Positions 47,946 through 55,392 of a DNA stretch of 64,000 nucleotides are shown one piece after another (the stretch's first letter is position 1; every line of letters begins with the position of its first letter). The notes under the pieces are model-generated. The model searched no databases. It was given only the letters and a program-made list of their open reading frames with translations, and had not been told where the DNA came from. The position numbers were made by a program, and so were the translations under genes. This DNA is from CAXBGS01 sp963975425 (GTDB taxonomy: Bacteria; Planctomycetota; Planctomycetia; Pirellulales; Pirellulaceae), in NCBI GenBank assembly GCA_963975425.1, contig CAXBGS010000004.1, positions 558,001 to 622,000 of the forward strand. Reading direction: 5' to 3'.

Positions 47946-48359
47946 CTAGAGAACACTCGGGTTCGAACTTGGTGACGCAGCCGCAACCGCTTCCGGCGCG
48001 AGCAACCGAGACACGGTCGCCAACAACAACTCGTCGGGTACCGGTTTCTGCAGATAGGCCCCCAGATCGTCACCGAGCATTTCCATATGCTGGCCCTCGA
48101 CCTTGGTCAGAAAGATGATCGGGACTTTGGCTAGGTCTTCATTGAGCGCCAAAATTTCTTCGCACGCGGCATAGCCGTCCAGCTCGGGCATTTGGATGTC
48201 CAAGATGACCAAGTCGGGATTCTCGCGTCGCGCCAGCTGAACCGCTTCGCGGCCATCGCTGGCAAGAATCACATCGTAGCCGTGTGCGGCCAGTGGTCGC
48301 CGGACCAACGCACGAATCGTGCGACTATCATCGGCGAGCAGGATCTTCTGCGGTGACAT
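47946..48359 (-). CDS. CheY-like response regulator, first gene of the chemosensory/GTPase operon
   Basis: I choose the ATG at 48359, which is preceded by GGGAG on the minus strand; a longer frame from 48407 would add 16 residues and read through the leader hairpin. The 137-residue receiver has D10/D11 (LLADDSRTIRALV), phospho-acceptor Asp54 (VILDIQMPELDGY), Thr and Lys of the switch (FLTKVEG, LQKPVPDELL) and a short Ala/Ser tail, with no output domain. It lies 77 bp ahead of the linker-protein gene and directly downstream of the riboswitch, so its expression should reflect the c-di-GMP signal for the whole operon. Confidence 0.92.
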   Translation of the reverse strand: MSPQKILLADDSRTIRALVRRPLAAHGYDVILASDGREAVQLARRENPDLVILDIQMPELDGYAACEEILALNEDLAKVPIIFLTKVEGQHMEMLGDDLGAYLQKPVPDELLLATVSRLLAPEAVAAASPSSNPSVL

Positions 48360-48384
48360 AGGACTCCCACGTCCATCTGACGGT

Positions 48385-48403
48385 ACGCAATGATGCATTG
48401 CGT
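48385..48403 (-). promoter_or_regulatory. Leader hairpin between riboswitch and operon start
   Basis: An 8-bp perfect stem (ACGCAATG / CATTGCGT) closes a 3-nt loop in the leader, 26 nt upstream of the first start codon and 43 nt past the aptamer. No T-run follows, so it is not a standard terminator; it may be part of the expression platform that hides or exposes the ribosome binding site. Confidence 0.5.
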
Positions 48404-48445
48404 GCAACGGCAGACGAAATTCTGGTTGGGTACGGGAAAAGTGTT

Positions 48446-48556
48446 CTTCGGCAGCCCGGCGATCTCAAAAACGTGCCGCGTCAAGACGCAGCGTTCGTTG
48501 CTTGAGACCCGTAGCTTTGCGTCCCGATCTCGCGATCGGTTTGCCTTTGTCGGGAA
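48446..48556 (-). ncRNA. Cyclic-di-GMP-I (GEMM-I) riboswitch aptamer
   Basis: On the minus strand the leader contains AGGCAAACC (48546-48538), a 6-bp P2 stem CCGATC/GATCGG capped by a GCGA tetraloop (48539-48524), the invariant joining strand GGGACGCAAAGC (48525-48514), then CGGGTCTC starting P3 (48511-48504), and the closing strand GAGATC followed by GCCGGGCTGCCGAA (48466-48447). These match the conserved parts of GEMM-I riboswitches in order and spacing, including the GNRA tetraloop. P3 is longer than usual, with an internal GCTGCG/CGCGGC hairpin (48492-48475). A G (48545) stands where c-di-GMP-selective members have G20, whereas cGAMP-selective members carry A. The first gene starts 87 nt downstream. 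The alignment was by eye. Confidence 0.88.
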
Positions 48557-48850
48557 CCCCGCTGGAGTCCGACGGTTGGATGAAATAATGGATGAGGACG
48601 AAATCTGAAAAGGCAGACACTTCTGGTGCCCATCTGAAAGATGTGTCAGATTCGCAAAGAGTCAAGTTGATTGTGCGAAAAGATGGTGGATGAATGAAAC
48701 AACGACCGCGCAGACTCCACCCGCCTCTATGGCGAGCATCAAGGGCTTGACCAAGCAAGCTTGCTGGTCAATTCAGCACGTTTTTCTGCAATAGTTTTTC
48801 GCAAAGTCACGTCATCGGTTGAATTTGTATGACAGATTTACAATGGATGA
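48557..48850. other. Divergent promoter region between the riboswitch operon and the PilZ gene
   Basis: About 290 bp without a gene. It should hold the promoter for the minus-strand operon and the one for the PilZ gene. A TTGACT on the minus strand at 48668-48663 is a possible -35 element, but no good -10 follows at standard spacing, so I do not call a promoter. The palindrome at 48747-48771 lies here. Confidence 0.5.
48747..48771. promoter_or_regulatory. 25-bp near-perfect inverted repeat, possible operator
   Basis: The sequence TTGACCA-AGCAAG-CTTGC-TGGTCAA reads as two 12-nt arms pairing fully around the centre AAGCTT, with one extra base in the left arm. It lies 80 bp before the PilZ start and about 190 bp upstream of the riboswitch, between two divergent transcripts. 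No T-run follows on either strand. The symmetry and location suit a dimeric regulator's binding site; an alternative is a transcript-end hairpin. Confidence 0.6.
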
Positions 48851-49309
48851 ATGTCGTGGACGCAGGATTATCACGACTGCCTTTTCAATCACAGGGAACC
48901 GAACGTGAACCTATCGAACGTCTGCCACGGCGATTTCACAACGATCCCGAAAGAGTTGTTCGATTTCGCCCGTCGCCAAGTTGCCAACGCGCTAATGTAC
49001 AAAGGCGACGAACGTCGCCGTGAAGATCGACACCCGATGGTCGTCCCGGTCCGGATGGTCGCCATTGATGAAGAAAATGAACCGACCGGAGAAGCCTTTC
49101 AAGTCGTCACTCGCGACGTTTCCAATGGCAGCATCGGCATCATTCACTTCGACGAGATTCTTGGTGATCGATATGCGATTCACCTATCACTGGCTCAGAC
49201 GGACGTCTATTTGGCGGTCGAAATCGTTTGGACCGGTGGACTGGGACCATTTTATGGGGCGGCGGGACGATACCTCGAAAAGCTGGACGACTTTCCCGCC
49301 TATTGGTAA
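48851..49309 (+). CDS. PilZ-domain protein (putative c-di-GMP receptor)
   Basis: The 152-residue protein has a short N-terminal extension and a PilZ domain. The c-di-GMP signature is visible as an Arg-rich R-R-R-E-D-R-H element (RxxxR) at about residues 55-61 and D-V-S-N-G-S-I-G (D-x-S-x-x-G) about 30 residues later, so ligand binding is plausible. An alternative start is GTG at 48905, which has AGGGAA 7 nt upstream and would give 134 residues. It is divergent from the riboswitch-controlled operon, which makes c-di-GMP a shared theme of this locus. Confidence 0.87.
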   Translation: MSWTQDYHDCLFNHREPNVNLSNVCHGDFTTIPKELFDFARRQVANALMYKGDERRREDRHPMVVPVRMVAIDEENEPTGEAFQVVTRDVSNGSIGIIHFDEILGDRYAIHLSLAQTDVYLAVEIVWTGGLGPFYGAAGRYLEKLDDFPAYW

Positions 49310-49315
49310 TCAAGT

Positions 49316-49345
49316 ATTGGGATCCAAGGGGCATTGGGATCCAAG
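49316..49345. repeat. Short direct repeat downstream of PilZ gene
   Basis: A 13-nt sequence, ATTGGGATCCAAG, occurs twice with a period of 17 bp (49316-49328 and 49333-49345), just after the PilZ stop. Each copy contains the 8-nt palindrome TGGGATCC-like core. Too short to call a site; recorded because it lies in the convergent gap. Confidence 0.5.
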
Positions 49346-49413
49346 CGTCTGAGTGACTCACCCGTGGGCGAACCCAACCGGCTTGCAGCGAATCGACTCG
49401 GGCTGGATTACCG

Positions 49414-50682
49414 TCATTGAGAACCAATCGCGACGAGATACTCTTGCCGCTCGTTACCCGTTCCGATCGCCGTTCTCAAGTAAAGCCGATCGTTGACGGC
49501 AACCGGCGTGGCGAATAGCGAGTTGCCGCTTGGGTTTTCTGCTAACAAGTCGAATCGGTCCGGCGTCGCGCTAACCACGAATACGTTCGCCGCTTCGCTG
49601 GCGATATAAATACGGTCACCCACCAACAACGGCGAAGCGCTAATGCCGCCGCCAAACAGTCGGCTTTTCCACATTTCCTTGCCGTCGCTGGTACGCCAAC
49701 AGAACGCGACACCATTGTCCGTCACGGCAAAGACGTAATTCGGGATCGCCAGCAGCGATTGCTCATAACACTTGTATTGGTTTTGCCACAGCAGTTTTTC
49801 GGTTCCGTCGCCGCTGACGCACCAGGTGCCTGAGGCGGGATTGCCGCCACTGGTGATCACACGGCGGCCGTCCCACACCACGGTCGAACAAATCGCTTCG
49901 GTCGATGCATCCACTTTCCATAACGACCGTCCGGTTTGGGGGTCATAAGCGGTGACCATTTCCGCCCCTGCTAGTAAAACCTGGCGCTGTCCGGCAATCG
50001 TCGCGGCGATCGGCGTTGCGAAATTCAGGTTTGACGGCCGTTTCACTTTCCAAACCTGTTTTCCGTTGCGAGCATCCAACGCGTACAACCCGCTGTCTGG
50101 GCCGTCATATTCGGCCGCGACGATCACCAGGCCGTCCTCGATCAGCGGACTGGCACCGAATCCGAATTGAAATCGTGAGGGAACGAATTCGCAGACCCGC
50201 TGTTGCCAAAGGATGCGTCCGTCGGTCGTCAACGCGGTGACCGCGATCGAATCATCGGTATGAAAAACAGCAAACAGATGCTCGCCGTCGAAAGCCATCG
50301 TTGCCGACGCGTGCGAATTGTTCGGATGAATTCGATCCGGCAACGTGCCTTGATGGATGACCCAACGGTCAACCACTTTCCCCGAATCAGAATCGATCTT
50401 CAGCACCGATTGCGTTTGGGTGGACTCTTCCGACGTGGTCAGGAAAATTCCTTCGTCGATCACAACCGGCGTGGAATGGCCGCGGCCAGGAACCTTTGAC
50501 TTCCACAGGATGTTCTGCCCTGTCTCAACGTCCCAGCGCAACGGAATGCGTGTCCCCTCGGCGGCGTGATTGTCGCCATTGCTGCCACGCCACGTCGTCC
50601 ATTCGTCTGCTTGGGAATCAGGAAATCCTGAACCAACCAATAGAACGATTGCCGTGCCGATGAAACGGAAAGAAGCCCACAT
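49414..50682 (-). CDS. Secreted PQQ-like beta-propeller protein
   Basis: The 422-residue protein has a signal peptide (FIGTAIVLLVGSGFPDSQA), begins DEWTTWRGSNGDNHA, and contains propeller blades with D-x-x-x-G-K-x-x-W or similar elements (DARNGKQVWKVK, DPQTGRSLWKVD, RTSDGKEMWKSR). It resembles the protein at 3835-5133 in layout, but the two are diverged paralogues rather than duplicates. No catalytic quinoprotein residues are visible. It is divergent from the Gfo/Idh/MocA gene at 50758. Confidence 0.88.
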   Translation of the reverse strand: MWASFRFIGTAIVLLVGSGFPDSQADEWTTWRGSNGDNHAAEGTRIPLRWDVETGQNILWKSKVPGRGHSTPVVIDEGIFLTTSEESTQTQSVLKIDSDSGKVVDRWVIHQGTLPDRIHPNNSHASATMAFDGEHLFAVFHTDDSIAVTALTTDGRILWQQRVCEFVPSRFQFGFGASPLIEDGLVIVAAEYDGPDSGLYALDARNGKQVWKVKRPSNLNFATPIAATIAGQRQVLLAGAEMVTAYDPQTGRSLWKVDASTEAICSTVVWDGRRVITSGGNPASGTWCVSGDGTEKLLWQNQYKCYEQSLLAIPNYVFAVTDNGVAFCWRTSDGKEMWKSRLFGGGISASPLLVGDRIYIASEAANVFVVSATPDRFDLLAENPSGNSLFATPVAVNDRLYLRTAIGTGNERQEYLVAIGSQ

Positions 50683-50757
50683 GACGATGCCTCGTGATCG
50701 CGATTGCGTTACAACTAGAGTCTTCCCATAGAGAACAAGAAAACAACGGAGAGATCA

Positions 50758-51762
50758 ATGCGTGCGGGAATCGTGGGTGTCGGATTCATGGGCTGGATAC
50801 ACTACTTGGCATATCAACGCAGCCAGCAAGCCGACTTGGTCGCTTTCTGCAGTCGTGACGAAAAGAAACGCAGTGGAGACTGGACGGCGATCAAAGGCAA
50901 CTTTGGGCCTCCCGGCGAGCAAATCGATGTGTCGGGGTTGAACGTCTATGAATCGCTAGAGCAAATGTTGTCCGACGATTCGATCGACATGATCGATATT
51001 TGTCTGCCGCCAAGCCTGCATCCCAAAGCGATCCGCCAATGCCTCGACGCGGGCAAGAAAGTTCTGTGCGAAAAACCGCTGGCCCTCGATGCAGCCACGG
51101 CCAGCGAACTTGCCGCCGCCGCAGCGCCAGGTCAATTGATGGTCGCACATATCCTGCCGCTCATGCCAGAGTTTCAGTTGTTGGTTGATGCCGCGGCCGA
51201 CGGTCGCTGGGGGAAACCCGTCACGGGCCGGTTCAAACGTGCGATCGGACCGCCGGATTGGATTCCCGACTTTTATGATCGCGCCAGAGTCGGCGGACCA
51301 CTCGTCGACTTGCACGTGCATGACGCTCACTTGATCCGCATCTTGTTTGGCATGCCCACCGCCGCAGAAACGGTCAGTCGCGATCATGACGGTGTGCCGA
51401 TGTTCTACGAGAGTCTATTCCGATTCGAAGACCCGTCGCTGGTGGTTTCCTCCGGCGGCGGCGTGATCGTTTCACCGGCCCGCGGATTCACTCACGGGTA
51501 CGAAGTCGGATTCGAACGCGCGACGGTCCAGTTCGAATTCGCGGCGTATGCTGATGGATCGACATCCATGATTCCGGTCACCGTGATGCATCAAGACGGC
51601 ACGGTTGAACGCCCCGAACTTGGCGACGGCGACCCCGTCGCGGCGTTCTTGGCCGAAATTGATGCGGCGGCAAAATGCGTCGACCAGCAAGAGTGTTCCA
51701 ACATTCTGAATGCCGAAATTGCCGCCGATGCAATCCGCATCTGCGAAATGCAATCAAGCTGA
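50758..51762 (+). CDS. Gfo/Idh/MocA-family oxidoreductase (cytoplasmic)
   Basis: The 334-residue enzyme has no export signal and opens with the Rossmann motif GIVGVGFMGWIHYLA. CEKPLALDAA carries the E-K-P signature, and the C-terminal domain includes GPLVDLHVHDAHLIRILFG, with D-L-H-x-H-D-x-H resembling the metal- or substrate-binding H-D motif. ACGGAGAG precedes the ATG. It should oxidise or reduce a sugar-like compound with NAD(P). It is not paired with other metabolic genes here. It differs from the Tat-exported member at 7792-9126. Confidence 0.92.
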   Translation: MRAGIVGVGFMGWIHYLAYQRSQQADLVAFCSRDEKKRSGDWTAIKGNFGPPGEQIDVSGLNVYESLEQMLSDDSIDMIDICLPPSLHPKAIRQCLDAGKKVLCEKPLALDAATASELAAAAAPGQLMVAHILPLMPEFQLLVDAAADGRWGKPVTGRFKRAIGPPDWIPDFYDRARVGGPLVDLHVHDAHLIRILFGMPTAAETVSRDHDGVPMFYESLFRFEDPSLVVSSGGGVIVSPARGFTHGYEVGFERATVQFEFAAYADGSTSMIPVTVMHQDGTVERPELGDGDPVAAFLAEIDAAAKCVDQQECSNILNAEIAADAIRICEMQSS

Positions 51763-51839
51763 GCGAGCGTGTCACGCTGCCTGACGCGCCGATTCGCTTT
51801 GCGCGAACGAGAACTTCGCGCCAACGAGGACACTCTGCC

Positions 51840-51872
51840 GCGGCCGCTTGTCGTTTAAGACAACGCGGCCGC
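51840..51872. terminator. Long hairpin between convergent genes; contains the stop codon of the GT87 gene
   Basis: GCGGCCGCTTGTC (51840-51852) pairs with GACAA-C-GCGGCCGC (51859-51872), giving a 13-bp stem with one bulged C and a 6-nt loop. The TAA stop of the minus-strand gene lies in the loop. No T-run follows on either strand, so it may end transcripts of both convergent genes by another mechanism or mark a processing site. Confidence 0.6.
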
Positions 51873-53198
51873 CCCCCGTCGTTGGGACGATTGATCGATG
51901 GACAGCCCCAATCCCAACATGGCAATCCACACCAACAAGATCGCCCAAATGGTCAGCTTCGTCGTGCACAACATCAAGACGAGCGTGACCAGAGCGGGCA
52001 ACGTCATGCGCGACGTCTTGGGGATCTGGGAAACCAACAAGACGATCGCCGGCAACAGCTGCGCGGCATAGTGCGTCAGCGTTCCCGGATAAATCATCAG
52101 CATCATGGCCAATGTCGCTCCGTAAGCAAACGGATCAGCTTCGCCGCGACAGCGATAGATCCCAACCGCCGTCAAAGCAATCGTCAACAGGATCAATCCA
52201 ATCACCACGGGCGATTGCATCGGGTTCGGTGCGAGATTCGCTTTGCGTTCTTCGGCGGTCGTTGTCAGTCGAACGTAAGTACCGCCGATCGACTGATTCT
52301 GCAATTGCGCGCCCTTGTAACTTGTAGAAACCGTCGATTGCTGCAAGAACTCAGTGAACACCTGCGGCCCCAACAACGCAGCGGTCAGCAAACACACACC
52401 GACGAGTGTCGCACCCATCGCCACAATCGCTTTCCATTGCCCGCGCATTAACAAATAGAGCGGAACGGAGATCACGATCGGCTTGACGCATGCGCCCAAT
52501 GCCAACCACACGCCTGCAATGGGCTTTTCGCGGTCTCGGTAAAACAGCAACAACGTAAGTAAAATCAGAAAATTGGTCTGCGCGAAAAAGAACGTTGCGG
52601 CGGTGGGATACAGAGCAAGCGAGACGGCCAACGTGACCCATTTCGCAAGCGATTTCTTTTCATCACTCGTGTTGACCGCTTCACCCGCATCAGGATCCGC
52701 AAAGAATTTCACCAACAAGCGAAGGCTCCACCACAATGCTGCGAACTGGACGACCTCCCAGGCGATCAGCGCCGGGCTAAACGGCAACCAACCCAGCGGT
52801 GCAAACAGCAGCAACGAGATCGGTGGATAGAAACAATAAAGCTCTGACTGCAACTCTTCGCTAGGCTGCAGGGGTTCGGCGATACGCGCGAGCGTTTCAC
52901 CGTCGTACGGATGCGACTCTTGGACGATTGCTTGACCGATCACCCAATAGGGAACGAAATCCCATTCCCGTCGATCTCGCAGGTTGGTACCGACCAACGC
53001 CAGATCGATCAGCAGAAAACTTAACGAGATCGCAATCGCGATGAACCGAAGCCGACGCCGTTTCGCATCGCTAATCTTGTCCCAGGACTGCCAACCAAAC
53101 AGCAGGTACAGCACCGGAAACGCGACGACGACCCATAGCAAGCGTTTGAATCGCAATGCTTCGGCAGTCGTAATGAATTCGATCAGTGATTCGAACAT
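51855..53198 (-). CDS. GT87-type (DUF2029) membrane glycosyltransferase
   Basis: The 447-residue protein has about ten membrane segments and a DUF2029/GT87-like pattern: a charged loop after the first helices (REWDFVPYWVIGQAIVQESHPYDGETL), FYPPISLLLFAPLGWLPFSPALIAWEVVQ, and KPIVISVPLYLLMRGQWK. GT87 enzymes transfer mannose or related sugars from a lipid carrier outside the membrane. It lies upstream, on the opposite strand, of the exopolysaccharide cluster, so a role in cell-surface sugars is plausible. Confidence 0.82.
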   Translation of the reverse strand: MFESLIEFITTAEALRFKRLLWVVVAFPVLYLLFGWQSWDKISDAKRRRLRFIAIAISLSFLLIDLALVGTNLRDRREWDFVPYWVIGQAIVQESHPYDGETLARIAEPLQPSEELQSELYCFYPPISLLLFAPLGWLPFSPALIAWEVVQFAALWWSLRLLVKFFADPDAGEAVNTSDEKKSLAKWVTLAVSLALYPTAATFFFAQTNFLILLTLLLFYRDREKPIAGVWLALGACVKPIVISVPLYLLMRGQWKAIVAMGATLVGVCLLTAALLGPQVFTEFLQQSTVSTSYKGAQLQNQSIGGTYVRLTTTAEERKANLAPNPMQSPVVIGLILLTIALTAVGIYRCRGEADPFAYGATLAMMLMIYPGTLTHYAAQLLPAIVLLVSQIPKTSRMTLPALVTLVLMLCTTKLTIWAILLVWIAMLGLGLSIDQSSQRRGAAALS

Positions 53199-53768
53199 TC
53201 AATCGCTCGTCGTCGCGTCAGGCGAACATGATTGGTAGAAGAGTTTGCGAAGCGCCGCCCGAAAAAACGATCCGACGATGGGCGCGATCCATCGGTCTTC
53301 GAAAAGGCAAACCGACAGGGTCAAGCGACGGAGCAAACGGCATTGGAAACGCCCCAAGTGCTGTCGAGGGACTGTCGCGGCTTGTTACAAGCCCGCACAA
53401 GCTTTAGCGGTCAGCCTGACGACTCTCGCTCGCAACCGGAATGACGCGGCCAAAATAACACCAGTAACTCAAACGGCCCGAATGGCCAATCATAGTTACC
53501 GCGCCGTCACAGTGAAGCATAACGGTGCACATGTGACGGTGGATGATAGAGTCCAAACCAACAGTGACATCCGATCCGCAACAGACAGCCAGCCCAACAT
53601 TAGCGAGCACTTAAAGGTCGGCATTTTCCAATTACCAGGATTGTGCGGATTGATAAGGTCGAGATCTGCTCGATTTAGCACCGGTAATTCACAGAAATTG
53701 GATCTATACTGGGCGATTTGGTCATCGGCCTTTCAGCCGCCAATTCTAGAATTTCCGGACACAGCTTG
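53199..53768. other. 570-bp non-coding region upstream of the exopolysaccharide cluster
   Basis: Open frames here are short and lack coding character (no recognisable domain, Arg- and Ser-rich). It probably holds promoters for the GT87 gene on one side and the polysaccharide cluster on the other. I looked for a second GEMM-type aptamer (GCAAACC plus GGGACGCAAAGC) and for a long palindrome, and found none. Confidence 0.6.
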
Positions 53769-55367
53769 ATGAGCTCCGTGCGTACGCAACCAATCGATGT
53801 TCTCTCACTGTATGGCTTTCTAGCCTCGCTGAATCGGCACCGCAAGAAACTGATTGCGACGTTCCTGATCGGTGCCGCATTGTCGACGGCATACGTCATG
53901 GTGCGTGGCCGTGATTACTCGTCGTCTGCGAAGATCTTTGTCAGAGTCGGACGAGAAACGGTCTCGGTCGATCCGACGGCCGAGGCGAGCGGGCAAGTCA
54001 TTAGTGTGACGGACACGCAAGAACGTGAGATTCGATCGATTGTTTCGATCCTCTCCAATCGTGATTTGCTGGAACAGCTTGTCGACGAGCTTGGCGTCTA
54101 CACCATTTTGGATTTCCAAGAACCGGGCGAAGAAGTTTCGCAGGAAGACGAATCCGAAGACAAAATGGATCTTGCCGACAAGATTGCGGTCCTTCGTGGA
54201 CAAGTCCGATCGGCACTTGAATCAATTGGTCTGCTGGAGGAAATCGATGACCGCGAGATTGCGGTCCAAATTGTCCGTGACAGTCTTTCCATCGAAGCGG
54301 GCGATTCGTCATCGGTCATCAAGATTTCTGCTCGCGCCGAGTCGCCAACGTTGGCGCAAATGATCGTCACGAAATTGCTTGACCTGCATTTGGCTTATCA
54401 CGTTCAAGCGAACAGCACGCCTGGATCGCTTCCGTTTTTTAGCGAACAAACCGATCGTTTGGTGGGGGAACTGGAAGAAACCTCAGAAGAATTGATGGCG
54501 ATCAAGAACAAGTACAACGTCGCCTCGATCGAAGCAAAGAAGAACTCGCTTGAGACCCATCTGTTGACCCTGTCCGAGCGACAAACACAAGCGATTGCAG
54601 ATCTGGCGTCGACCATCTCTACCATCGACGAGATTGAAAAACAGTTATCGCAAGAATCCGAAATGATCCCTTCGGCGGAAATGGTCGGCATGACCAACAG
54701 TGTCAAAGATGTGATGCGGCAAGAGCTTTACCAGTTACAGATCCTGGAATCCGAGTTGCTGTCGCGGTTGAAACCGACTCACCCGAAATTGATTGACATC
54801 CGTCAGCAAATCGAAAAAGCTCGGGCCGTCTTTGACAACGAAGAGCAGCAGGTTCAAACCACCAACAGCACCAACGTGGTCCACCAACAGTTGCGGATGT
54901 CATTGATGGTTGAAAGGTCGAAAAAGGCCGCCAACGAAGCGATGATCGATGCAATTGACAAAGAAGTCGCAGAACTGCAAATCAATATCGCGAACGCGAA
55001 TCAGGCCGAATTGCAACTGTTCGCGCTGCAGCGCAAGGTCGACTTGCTGGACGCGAATTATCGGCGTTACGTCGAAAACCTTGAACAAGCGAGAATCCAG
55101 AAAGAACTCGAGGGCCAACGGATTTCGAACGTGAACATCGTGCAAAAGCCTTCGTACGTGAATTACCCCGTGGGTCCCAGCAACCTGATCATCTTGATTC
55201 TGGGTTTGATCGCATCGTTCTCTGCCGCGTGCGCCGTCGCCGTCATGGCGGAAGCGTTGACGCCGATGACTCCACGAACGATCCGACGAAGCGAACCGAT
55301 CCTTGTGCGAACCGAATCGGCGAACGCATCGGAAAACGAGTTAAGCCTGGAAACGGTCGAAGCCTGA
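53769..55367 (+). CDS. Wzz/GumC-like polysaccharide chain-length determinant
   Basis: The 532-residue protein has an N-terminal membrane segment (about residues 25-45, LIATFLIGAALSTAYVMV), a periplasmic domain with long coiled coils (about 210-420), and a C-terminal membrane segment (NLIILILGLIASFSAACAVAVMA) preceded by VNYPVGPSN, the proline-rich motif typical of Wzz-type proteins. There is no tyrosine-kinase domain. It should set chain length and help export of the polymer. The ATG at 53769 is preferred over a TTG 51 bp upstream. The next gene begins 25 bp after its stop. Confidence 0.88.
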   Translation: MSSVRTQPIDVLSLYGFLASLNRHRKKLIATFLIGAALSTAYVMVRGRDYSSSAKIFVRVGRETVSVDPTAEASGQVISVTDTQEREIRSIVSILSNRDLLEQLVDELGVYTILDFQEPGEEVSQEDESEDKMDLADKIAVLRGQVRSALESIGLLEEIDDREIAVQIVRDSLSIEAGDSSSVIKISARAESPTLAQMIVTKLLDLHLAYHVQANSTPGSLPFFSEQTDRLVGELEETSEELMAIKNKYNVASIEAKKNSLETHLLTLSERQTQAIADLASTISTIDEIEKQLSQESEMIPSAEMVGMTNSVKDVMRQELYQLQILESELLSRLKPTHPKLIDIRQQIEKARAVFDNEEQQVQTTNSTNVVHQQLRMSLMVERSKKAANEAMIDAIDKEVAELQINIANANQAELQLFALQRKVDLLDANYRRYVENLEQARIQKELEGQRISNVNIVQKPSYVNYPVGPSNLIILILGLIASFSAACAVAVMAEALTPMTPRTIRRSEPILVRTESANASENELSLETVEA

Positions 55368-55392
55368 TCTGGCGGGAGCCATCGTCGTCAAC

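Noticed and set aside
48663..48668. TTGACT as a -35 element for the riboswitch operon
   Set aside because: No acceptable -10 at 16-18 bp, and planctomycete promoters are poorly defined, so it was not called.
53245..53769. Open frames of 130-174 residues in the gap before the exopolysaccharide cluster
   Set aside because: They overlap each other on both strands, lack domains and have basic low-complexity composition, as expected for GC-rich spacer.
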